A stretch of 12,087 nt of DNA from JBOGGN01 sp050744165 (GTDB lineage: Bacteria > Actinomycetota > Acidimicrobiia > Acidimicrobiales > Palsa-688), in contig JBOGGN010000087.1 in assembly GCA_050744165.1 (NCBI GenBank), positions 1 through 12,087 on the forward strand. The letters run 5' to 3'. The notes below the pieces were generated by a model that ran no database searches, had not been told where the DNA came from, and saw nothing but the letters and a program-made list of their open reading frames with translations. Positions 7,087 to 12,087 of the stretch are shown in pieces; the first letter of the stretch is position 1, and each line of letters begins with the position of its first letter. Position numbers and translations under genes: made by a program.

Positions 7087-7545
7087 GTGGGAAAAGACGC
7101 CGCCGATCAGTTGTTCGACGTGATTGAGCGAGACGGCCCCGAGGCGGCCCAGGCTGGCGAGGCGGCGGCCCACCCGGGCGGGGAGGCCGGCGGCGACGAC
7201 GCCGACAAGCGGGACGTGGACATCGTGTTGCGGGTCCACGTGCAGCCCGGTGCCGGGCGCAGCGCCGTCATGGGTCGCTTCGGCGACGCGTTGAAGGTCA
7301 AGGTGGCCGCCTCCCCAGAAGGCGGTCGCGCCAACGTCGCGGTGGCCGAACTGCTGGCGACCACCCTCGGCGTGCCTGCCTCGGGCGTCACCCTCGTGTC
7401 GGGGGAGGGCAGCCGCAGTAAGCGGTTCCGGATCGGCCCCGTACCCTTGGAGGCGGCCCGGCGGTTGATCCTGGCCGCCGAGGCTGGTGCGTCGGCGGCC
7501 GCGGGCGGTCGTGGGAATGCGCGGGGTGGCGGCGGCGTTCGTTGA
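7087..7545 (+). CDS. DUF167 (YggU-like) family protein with N-terminal extension
   Basis: The 152-residue protein has the family core at roughly residues 44-120. Recognisable pieces are VHVQPGAGRSAV (50-61), LKVKVAASPEGGRANVAVAELLA (from 69, cf. the family's LxVxVxAPPxxGxAN) and SGEGSRSKRFRI (105-116). The family is small, cytoplasmic and without an established biochemical function. Usual members are about 75-110 residues. Here an acidic, Ala/Gly-rich N-terminus of about 43 residues and a Gly-rich tail are added. GTG at 7087 is preceded by AAGGAG at a 5-base spacing, a strong Shine-Dalgarno site, so the extension is probably translated. It is divergent from ileS and lies upstream of the dksA-like gene in the same direction. 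Confidence 0.85.
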   Translation: MGKDAADQLFDVIERDGPEAAQAGEAAAHPGGEAGGDDADKRDVDIVLRVHVQPGAGRSAVMGRFGDALKVKVAASPEGGRANVAVAELLATTLGVPASGVTLVSGEGSRSKRFRIGPVPLEAARRLILAAEAGASAAAGGRGNARGGGGVR

Positions 7546-7586
7546 GCGTCAGGCAGATGCGGGAGCTCATAACGCCGGGCCCGTGC

Positions 7587-7592
7587 TAGGGT
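7587..7592 (+). promoter_or_regulatory. Candidate extended -10 (TGCTAGGGT) for the DksA/TraR gene
   Basis: TAGGGT matches TAnnnT and is preceded by TGC, giving an extended -10 form. Initiation would fall near 7599, leaving a leader of about 20 bases before the TTG at 7620. No clear -35 is seen. The gap 7546-7619 holds nothing else I can support. Confidence 0.35.
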
Positions 7593-7619
7593 CCGGCCCC
7601 TTCGAGCGGGGTGTGACAG

Positions 7620-8129
7620 TTGACCAGGCCGGAAATTGACAAGTCCTCCGAGTTGGACCAGACAGCCGACGAGCTCGCCGAGACGGCCCCCGAAGGCGGG
7701 GCCGCCAAGTCGGCGGCGGCACCGAAGAAGGCTGGCGCCAAGAAGCCGAAGGAGCCCCTGAAGGCCGAATTCCTGGATGAGCAACGCCAGCTTCTCCTCG
7801 CTGAGCGGGCCAGTTACACCCGGCAGGCCGAGGAGTTGAAGGCCGAAGCTGACTCGCTGGCCTTGGAGCACGAGCCGGGGGATGTGCAGTTCGACGAGGA
7901 AGGCGGCGAGGGCGGCACGTCCAACGTCGACCGGGAGCTGGACCTGGTGTTGTCGGCCCAGGCGCGCGCTGCGGTGGTCGAAATCGACCGGGCCCTGGCC
8001 AAGATCGACGCCGGTACCTACGGGGTGTGCGAGCAGTGCGGCCAGCCCATACCCCAGGCCCGGCTGAAGGCATTGCCGTACGCCGCCTTGTGTGTGGCCT
8101 GCAAGAGCGGCGGCCTGTCACGGCGCTAA
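7620..8129 (+). CDS. DksA/TraR C4 zinc-finger family protein
   Basis: The protein has 169 residues. A Lys/Ala-rich N-terminus (residues 25-48) leads into a charged helical region (about 48-85), a Gly/Glu-rich turn (86-101), a second helix (102-131) and a C-terminal zinc finger with Cys137, Cys140, Cys158 and Cys161 (C-x2-C-x17-C-x2-C). This hairpin-plus-finger layout is that of DksA/TraR proteins, which reach into the RNA polymerase secondary channel to adjust initiation. Actinobacterial members are less well studied, and direct RNA polymerase binding here is inferred. TTG at 7620 is the only in-frame start after the upstream TGA at 7614. The Shine-Dalgarno sequence is weak. Its place just upstream of lspA-rluD matches the usual actinobacterial order beside ileS. 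Confidence 0.9.
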   Translation: MTRPEIDKSSELDQTADELAETAPEGGAAKSAAAPKKAGAKKPKEPLKAEFLDEQRQLLLAERASYTRQAEELKAEADSLALEHEPGDVQFDEEGGEGGTSNVDRELDLVLSAQARAAVVEIDRALAKIDAGTYGVCEQCGQPIPQARLKALPYAALCVACKSGGLSRR

Positions 8130-8154
8130 GGGCTGGACGCGGCGGTCGGAGGAG

Positions 8155-8185
8155 CCGGCTGTCCGCCGGGGCGCGTCCCACAGCC
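8155..8185 (+). terminator. Possible GC-rich hairpin after the DksA/TraR gene
   Basis: GGCTGT (8157-8162) pairs with ACAGCC (8180-8185), with an inner GGGG/TCCC stem. A competing fold pairs CCGGC (8155-8159) with GCCGG (8165-8169). There is no T-tract, so it may be a weak terminator, a leader structure for lspA or chance. The dksA-lspA gap is 82 bp. Confidence 0.2.
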
Positions 8186-8211
8186 CCGCCCGCCGGCGCC
8201 ATGATCGAGCG

Positions 8212-8778
8212 GTGACAACAGCGCGTGCGGGGAGCGATCCGCGGCCGGTTCGTTTGGTGGGGCTCCGACGCTTGGTGATCGTAGGTATCGCAGCGCTCGC
8301 GGTCGGTGCCGATCAGGTGACAAAGACTTGGGCACTGCACCACGCGCTGGCGCCGGTGCATGTCATCTGGACGCTGCAATGGGCGGTTACGTTCAACTCG
8401 GGCACGGCCTTCGGGCTCGGGCAGGGCAGCACGCCCTTCATCATCGGGGGAGTGGTGGTACTGGTGGTGGCGCTACTCGGCGTCGGCCGCAAGGCCAGCC
8501 GGCGGGCGACGTGGCCGGCAGTGGTGGCCATGGGCCTGTTGCTGGGCGGCGCCCTGGGCAACCTGGCGGACCGACTGATCCGCCACCACCACGGGGCGGT
8601 GATCGACTTCATCGATCTGCGCTGGTGGCCGGTCTTCAACGTGGCTGACGCCTGCGTGAGTGTTGGTGCGGTCTTGTTGGCGCTGGTGTTGTTCCGCTCA
8701 GGCGAGGTTCAACGCCCTCTGCCCGAGCCCGGCGAGACGGTCGGCGAGCCCGCCGGAGTCGACCCCGCCGGCGGATGA
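8212..8778 (+). CDS. lspA: Lipoprotein signal peptidase (signal peptidase II)
   Basis: This inner-membrane aspartyl protease removes the signal peptide from diacylglyceryl-prolipoproteins. From the GTG at 8212 it has 188 residues, normal for the family with a slightly long Pro/Glu tail. Family boxes are ADQVTK (33-38), FNSGTAFGL (61-69), GGALGNLADRL (112-122) and VFNVADACVSVG (141-152). The two catalytic aspartates fall at Asp120 and Asp146. Hydrophobic segments near 18-34, 76-92, 103-118 and 148-161 give the expected four membrane spans. The frame is open further upstream to 8092, but that stretch overlaps the DksA gene and is Arg-rich, unlike an LspA N-terminus. The stop overlaps the rluD start as ATGA. 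Confidence 0.95.
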   Translation: MTTARAGSDPRPVRLVGLRRLVIVGIAALAVGADQVTKTWALHHALAPVHVIWTLQWAVTFNSGTAFGLGQGSTPFIIGGVVVLVVALLGVGRKASRRATWPAVVAMGLLLGGALGNLADRLIRHHHGAVIDFIDLRWWPVFNVADACVSVGAVLLALVLFRSGEVQRPLPEPGETVGEPAGVDPAGG

Positions 8779-9734
8779 TTACCGTCATTCCAGCCGCCTT
8801 GAGCGGCGAGCGGGTCGACCGGGCGGTCTGCCTGCTTACCGGGATGAGCCGCAGTCAGGTGGCCTCCTTGGTCGACCAGGGTGCGGTGCGCCTCGACGAG
8901 GTGCCGGTGCGGGCCCGCAGCCGCCGGGTGGCCGAGTGCGAGTCGCTGGAGGTGGCCGACCTCCCGCCTGCAAGCAGTGACCACGTGGAGCCGGACCCGG
9001 GGGTCGAGTTCGACGTGGTGTACGCCGACGCCGAGGTGATCGTGGTCGACAAGCCCGCTGGCCTCGTCGTCCATCCGGGGGCCGGTCACCACCCGGCGAC
9101 GCTGGTGGCCGGGCTGCTGGCCCGCTATCCCGACCTGGGGGCGCTGGCGGGCCCGGGATCCGAATACCGCCCCGGGATCGTTCACCGGCTCGACAAGGGC
9201 ACTTCAGGGCTGGTGATGGTGGCCCGCACCGAAACCGCGCGGCGATCCCTGTCCGCCCAGCTGGCCGCCCACACCGCCGGGCGGCGGTATCGGGCGCTGG
9301 TCTGGGGCGTGCCCGGCGCTGACGAAGGGCTGATCGAGGCGCCGTTGCGCCGGGCGGAGGCCGACCCCACACGGATGGCGGTCCGCCTCGGTGGCAAGGA
9401 GGCCCGGACCCGCTACCGGGTACTTCAGCGATTCGGCGAACCTGCCCCGGCGGCCTTGCTCGACTGCCGGTTGGACACCGGCCGGACCCACCAGATCCGT
9501 GTCCATCTGGCTGCCATCGGGCTTCCGGTGGTGGGCGACGCCCGTTATGGCCGCCACGGGCGCTGGCCCGCCGGCCTGCCTCGATTGGCGCCCGAACGGC
9601 ACTGGTTGCACGCCGTGGAACTGGCCTTCGACCACCCCCTCACCGGGGAGCGCCGGACCTTTGCCTCCCCGCTCCCCGACGACCTCGGCGGCCTGCTGGC
9701 GCGCCTGGCACCACCCTCTGAGGGGCGGGGGTAG
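8775..9734 (+). CDS. rluD: 23S rRNA pseudouridine synthase, RluD/RluA family
   Basis: It isomerises specific uridines of large-subunit rRNA to pseudouridine. The 319-residue protein has an S4 RNA-binding domain at about 11-60 (ERVDRAVCLLTGMSRSQVAS). The catalytic domain then shows VVDKPAGLVVHPG (90-102), HRLDKGTSGLVMVAR (137-151) with catalytic Asp140, RYRALVWG (171-178) and TGRTHQIRVHLAAIGLPVVG (235-254). These are standard RluA-family motifs. The choice of rluD rests on the S4 domain plus the classic lspA-rluD pairing; exact target positions cannot be read from sequence. Its ATG lies within the lspA stop (ATGA), so translation is probably coupled. It is convergent with the Rrf2 gene, 51 bp apart. 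Confidence 0.93.
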   Translation: MITVIPAALSGERVDRAVCLLTGMSRSQVASLVDQGAVRLDEVPVRARSRRVAECESLEVADLPPASSDHVEPDPGVEFDVVYADAEVIVVDKPAGLVVHPGAGHHPATLVAGLLARYPDLGALAGPGSEYRPGIVHRLDKGTSGLVMVARTETARRSLSAQLAAHTAGRRYRALVWGVPGADEGLIEAPLRRAEADPTRMAVRLGGKEARTRYRVLQRFGEPAPAALLDCRLDTGRTHQIRVHLAAIGLPVVGDARYGRHGRWPAGLPRLAPERHWLHAVELAFDHPLTGERRTFASPLPDDLGGLLARLAPPSEGRG

Positions 9735-9747
9735 GGGCGGCGGGGCA

Positions 9748-9770
9748 TTTTTCCAGGGGCTTCTCAGCCC
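9748..9770. terminator. T-tract and small hairpin between rluD and the Rrf2 gene
   Basis: The 51-bp convergent gap contains TTTTT (9748-9752), then GGGCT/AGCCC (9757-9770) around a four-base loop. On the + strand the T-tract precedes the hairpin, and on the - strand the hairpin is followed by A's. Neither direction is therefore a canonical intrinsic terminator. It is the only terminator-like structure in the gap. Confidence 0.25.
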
Positions 9771-9785
9771 AGCTCAGACTCAGGC

Positions 9786-10256
9786 TCAGGGCAGCGGCGC
9801 CACGGATAGCCGGGCTGCCCCCGAGCGGTTGGCGCCGGCCCGCTCGACCATGTCGGCCAGGGTGAAGCTGTCAAGGTGGGCCCGCATGTGCTCACCCACG
9901 TCGGCCCACACCGCCAGCAGCACGCACTGGCCTTCGTGGTCGCAGGCACCGTTCTGGTGGGGCTCGCCGAAGTCACCGGCGACGATCGGGCCCTCGACTG
10001 AGCTCACGATCTGACCCAGGGTGATGGCCGCCGGGGAACGAGCCAGCACGTAGCCGCCGCCCACTCCTCGCTTGGAGCGCACCAGGCCGGCGCCCTTTAA
10101 GGCCAGCAGGATCTGTTCCAGGTAGGGCTGAGGCAGGCCGGTGCGATCGGCGATGTCGCGAACCGACGTGGGCCGACGTTCGCCGTCGTGCAGCGCCAGC
10201 GACAAGAGAGCCCGGCTGGCGTAGTCACCTCGCGTCGACACCTTCACGGCCACCAT
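9786..10256 (-). CDS. Rrf2-family transcriptional regulator
   Basis: This 156-residue DNA-binding protein has the Rrf2 winged helix-turn-helix: KVSTRGDYASRALLSLA (5-21), a recognition region with SVRDIADRTGLPQPYLEQIL (31-50) and the wing GLVRSKRGVGGGYVLAR (57-73). The family includes IscR, NsrR, CymR and RsrR. The ligand region has only two cysteines, Cys105 and Cys111 (C-x5-C). The third Cys of the IscR pattern is Trp117, so an Fe-S cluster would need other ligands or is absent. ATG at 10256 is used; GTG at 10247 gives the more usual MKVSTRGDYA start. The frame stays open far upstream, but that part is the antisense shadow of the phosphodiesterase gene. It is divergent from that gene, with repeats between them that may be its operator. 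Confidence 0.9.
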   Translation of the reverse strand: MVAVKVSTRGDYASRALLSLALHDGERRPTSVRDIADRTGLPQPYLEQILLALKGAGLVRSKRGVGGGYVLARSPAAITLGQIVSSVEGPIVAGDFGEPHQNGACDHEGQCVLLAVWADVGEHMRAHLDSFTLADMVERAGANRSGAARLSVAPLP

Positions 10257-10286
10257 GGTAGGCCGAAGGGGGTCGCCGACTTCTGG

Positions 10287-10319
10287 ATTGGGCCGATTGG
10301 ATCGGGTCATTGGGTCGGG
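10287..10319. promoter_or_regulatory. Three ATTGG direct repeats with an inverted repeat (candidate operator)
   Basis: ATTGGGCCG (10287), ATTGGATCGGG (10296) and ATTGGGTCGGG (10309) follow one another between the divergent Rrf2 and phosphodiesterase genes. The central copy also forms an inverted repeat, CCGAT-TGG-ATCGG (10293-10305). Rrf2 regulators commonly bind their own promoter region, so autoregulation, perhaps with control of the divergent gene, is a reasonable inference. Confidence 0.4.
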
Positions 10320-10345
10320 CTGAGTAACGGTCACAGGGCCCGGGG

Positions 10346-10351
10346 TACCGT
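10346..10351 (+). promoter_or_regulatory. Candidate -10 element TACCGT for a leaderless phosphodiesterase transcript
   Basis: TACCGT is followed after seven bases by GTG at 10359, the spacing expected when transcription begins at the start codon. There is no Shine-Dalgarno sequence. No convincing -35 is present. Confidence 0.4.
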
Positions 10352-10358
10352 GCCTGCT

Positions 10359-11486
10359 GTGGTCCCGCCTTCCCGCCGACCCGAACCCCTCCGGCCCGCC
10401 TACGGGGGCGCGAGCCTGGACGCCCTGGTACCCGCCCTCCGGGCGCCAGCCGGCCGACGCCCGGCCTGGCTGCCGGGACCGGCCCAGGACGCACGGCAGG
10501 TGGTGCTGCTGGTGCTCGACGGCCTCGGATGGGAGCAGCTGCGTGCCTACGCCGCTCGGGCCCCAGTGCTGGCCGGGATGACCGGCGGCCCCATCACCTC
10601 GGTGGTTCCCACCACGACCGCCACTGCCCTGACATCGATCGCCCTCGGCCAGCCGCCCGCGGGCCACGGCATCGTGGGTTACCGGCTGCGGGTGGCCGGC
10701 CCAAGCGGCGACGAGGTGCTCAACGTGCTGCGGTGGCGGACCGTCTCGGGCGACGCCCGGTCGTTCGTGCCCCCGGTCGCGTTCCAGCCCCAGCCCGCGT
10801 TCGGCGGTAGCCACGTGCCGGTGCTGACGAGGGCCGAGTTCCTGAGCACCGGGTTCACCGCCGCCCACCTGTCGGGGACGAGGCAGGTGGGGTGGTGGTT
10901 GCCGTCGGCCATGGCGGTGGACGTCCGCCGGTTGCTCTCGGAAGGCCAGCGGTTCGTGTACGTGTACTACGACGGCATCGATCGATGCGCCCATGTGTAC
11001 GGCTTCGACGACCACTACGAGGCCGAGCTGGTGGCCGCTGACCGGCTGGTAGCCGACCTGCGGGCCGCCCTGCCGCCGGAGGCGGTGCTCGTGGTCAGCG
11101 CCGACCACGGCCAGGTCCGGGTCGGCCAGGCGGTGTCAGCCGTCGATCCCGACGTGGCCGCGCTGGCGGGCATGATGAGCGGCGAGGGGCGCTTCCGCTG
11201 GTTGCATGCCCGGCCCGGGCAGGCCCCGGAGCTGGCCGCGGCGGCCAAGGAACGCTACGCCGGTGAGGCCTGGGTGTGGACCGTCGACGAGCTCGACGAC
11301 GGAGGATGGTTCGGGGGGCCACTCACCCCCGTGGAACGGGAGCGGCTGGGCGACGTGGCCCTGGTTCCGTTTCTCCCCGTGGCCTACACCGACCCTGCCG
11401 ACACCGGAGAGCTGCGCCTGGTCTGCCGGCATGGGTCGCTTACCTCGGCCGAGATGCTGGTGCCCTGTGTCGCCGGAGGCCCATGA
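10359..11486 (+). CDS. Type I phosphodiesterase / nucleotide pyrophosphatase-like (alkaline phosphatase superfamily) protein
   Basis: The 375-residue protein probably hydrolyses phosphodiesters or pyrophosphates with two bound metal ions. Visible active-site elements of the superfamily are VVLLVLDGLGW (48-58) with metal ligand Asp54, VPTTTATALTSIALGQPPAGHGI (from 83) with the candidate nucleophile Thr in the 85-87 cluster, YYDGIDRCAH (203-212) with Asp205, Asp208 and His212, VVSADHG (245-251) with Asp249 and His250, and CRHG (356-359) with His358. There is no signal peptide or membrane anchor, so a cytoplasmic location is likely, unlike many relatives. The substrate cannot be told from sequence. 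GTG at 10359 is chosen because GTG at 10350 overlaps the likely -10 element. The open frame back to 10188 overlaps the divergent Rrf2 gene and is not family-like. Confidence 0.88.
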   Translation: MVPPSRRPEPLRPAYGGASLDALVPALRAPAGRRPAWLPGPAQDARQVVLLVLDGLGWEQLRAYAARAPVLAGMTGGPITSVVPTTTATALTSIALGQPPAGHGIVGYRLRVAGPSGDEVLNVLRWRTVSGDARSFVPPVAFQPQPAFGGSHVPVLTRAEFLSTGFTAAHLSGTRQVGWWLPSAMAVDVRRLLSEGQRFVYVYYDGIDRCAHVYGFDDHYEAELVAADRLVADLRAALPPEAVLVVSADHGQVRVGQAVSAVDPDVAALAGMMSGEGRFRWLHARPGQAPELAAAAKERYAGEAWVWTVDELDDGGWFGGPLTPVERERLGDVALVPFLPVAYTDPADTGELRLVCRHGSLTSAEMLVPCVAGGP

Positions 11487-11576
11487 CGCAGGCCCGCGGT
11501 ACTCCTGTCGCAACGCCCGATCGTAGTGCCCGCGGGCGCGTTTGGACATCCGCGGCCGGTGGGCAAGGATGGTGCC
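11487..11576. other. Intergenic gap before bpa, with a bpa ribosome-binding site
   Basis: This 90-bp gap has an AAGGA Shine-Dalgarno site at 11565-11569, seven bases before the bpa ATG. It also has the self-complementary stretch GCCCGCGGGC near 11528-11540, which could pair with GCCCGCGG shortly after the phosphodiesterase stop. I see no convincing -10 element, so bpa may be read through from the phosphodiesterase gene or use a weak promoter. Confidence 0.4.
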
Positions 11577-12071
11577 ATGTCCAGTGACCGGGTCCACCCC
11601 GACCTCGTGCTTCGGGACGGACATCCGGGCGAGGCGCCGCCGGCGACCGGTGGCGGCGCGCAAGAGGGCGAATCGATCGCCGAACCGGCGAAGGTGATGC
11701 GGATCGGCTCCATGATCAAGCAATTGCTCGACGAGGTCCGCCAAGCGCCGCTTGACGATGCCAGCCGAGGCCGGTTGCGGGCGATCTACGACGCCTCGAT
11801 CCGCGAGCTTTCGGCCGGGCTCTCGCACGACCTCCAAGACGAGCTGCAACGCATGGCCTTGCCGTTCGGCGGCGACGCCACCCCGAGCGACGCTGAGTTG
11901 CGTATCGCCCAAGCACAGCTGGTGGGGTGGTTGGAGGGTCTGTTCCACGGCATTCAGGCCACCCTCTTCGCCCAGCAGATGGCGGCTCGCAACCAGCTCG
12001 AGGAAATGCGCCGGCGGGGGCTGCCAGTCGGGCACGACGAACCGCCTGCGCCGTCGGGAACGTACCTGTAG
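11577..12071 (+). CDS. bpa: Bacterial proteasome activator (Bpa/PafE) homologue
   Basis: In mycobacteria Bpa forms an ATP-independent dodecameric ring that docks on the 20S proteasome and opens its gate for unfolded proteins. This 164-residue homologue is close to the usual length. A disordered N-terminus (1-36) is followed by the conserved helical core: PAKVMRIGSMIKQLLDEVR (37-55), APLDDASRGRLRAIYDASIR (57-76) and SDAELRIAQAQLVGWLEGLF (104-123), continuing into HGIQATLFAQQMAARNQLE (124-142). A Pro-rich tail ends in Gly-Thr-Tyr-Leu. The C-terminal motif of characterised members is Gly-Gln-Tyr-Leu, so one residue differs while the Tyr-Leu end is kept. ATG at 11577 has AAGGA at a suitable distance. 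Its presence implies that the genome also encodes 20S proteasome subunits elsewhere. Confidence 0.95.
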   Translation: MSSDRVHPDLVLRDGHPGEAPPATGGGAQEGESIAEPAKVMRIGSMIKQLLDEVRQAPLDDASRGRLRAIYDASIRELSAGLSHDLQDELQRMALPFGGDATPSDAELRIAQAQLVGWLEGLFHGIQATLFAQQMAARNQLEEMRRRGLPVGHDEPPAPSGTYL

Positions 12072-12087
12072 GCGCGTCGATTGGGGG

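Noticed and set aside
8092..8211. N-terminal extension of lspA from ATG 8092
   Set aside because: It overlaps the end of the DksA gene, is Arg-rich and lacks the hydrophobic start of LspA. The GTG at 8212 gives a normal family length.
10257..11108. Upstream extension of the Rrf2 frame to 440 residues
   Set aside because: The added part is antisense to the phosphodiesterase gene. Rrf2 proteins are about 130-170 residues and begin right before the KVSTRGDYA segment.
11528..11540. Self-complementary GCCCGCGGGC before bpa as an operator or terminator
   Set aside because: It is short and composed only of G and C in a GC-rich gap, with no T-tract and no match to a known heat-shock operator such as CIRCE. 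Chance is sufficient.

Overview
This window looks like a chromosomal segment of a high-GC actinomycete, most likely of the Acidimicrobiia type (the class is an inference). The reasons are the G/C-rich third codon positions, frequent GTG/TTG starts, -10-only and possibly leaderless promoters, and a Bpa (bacterial proteasome activator) homologue, a protein confined to Actinomycetota. The string DksA/TraR - lspA - rluD next to ileS is the familiar tail of the actinobacterial division (dcw) cluster. Here ileS is transcribed against the other three.

Layout: (1) Bases 1-3704 (+) encode most of a giant, probably 5'-truncated Pro/Glu/Ala-rich protein. It carries nine copies of a ~50-residue module (core residues P-I-x-x-Y near its start, an ELxxVxxYE centre and a final RILxRIxxLL-like helix), separated by low-complexity linkers. 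(2) Bases 3782-6976 (-) are ileS of the type-2, eukaryote-like isoleucyl-tRNA synthetase class. It converges on the repeat gene. (3) The short divergent region 6977-7086 holds an 11-bp perfect inverted repeat directly before ileS and a 17-codon ORF on the + strand. The stop codon of that ORF runs into the Shine-Dalgarno sequence of the next gene. (4) Bases 7087-9734 (+) are a DUF167 protein with an unusual N-terminal extension, a DksA/TraR zinc-finger protein, lipoprotein signal peptidase LspA and pseudouridine synthase RluD. lspA and rluD overlap by ATGA. (5) An Rrf2 regulator (-) and a type I phosphodiesterase/nucleotide pyrophosphatase-like enzyme (+) diverge from a ~100-bp region with three ATTGG-type repeats and an inverted repeat. 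(6) bpa (+) ends the window.

Most genes are housekeeping: tRNA charging, transcription tuning, lipoprotein maturation, 23S rRNA modification and proteasome activation. The exceptional element is the nine-module protein. Its modules resemble, from memory, a short helical segment usually seen once in small actinobacterial proteins. Here it is strung out as beads on acidic Pro/Glu linkers, an architecture that suggests a multivalent scaffold, but no function can be assigned from sequence alone. No tRNA, rRNA, CRISPR array, insertion sequence or phage feature was seen.
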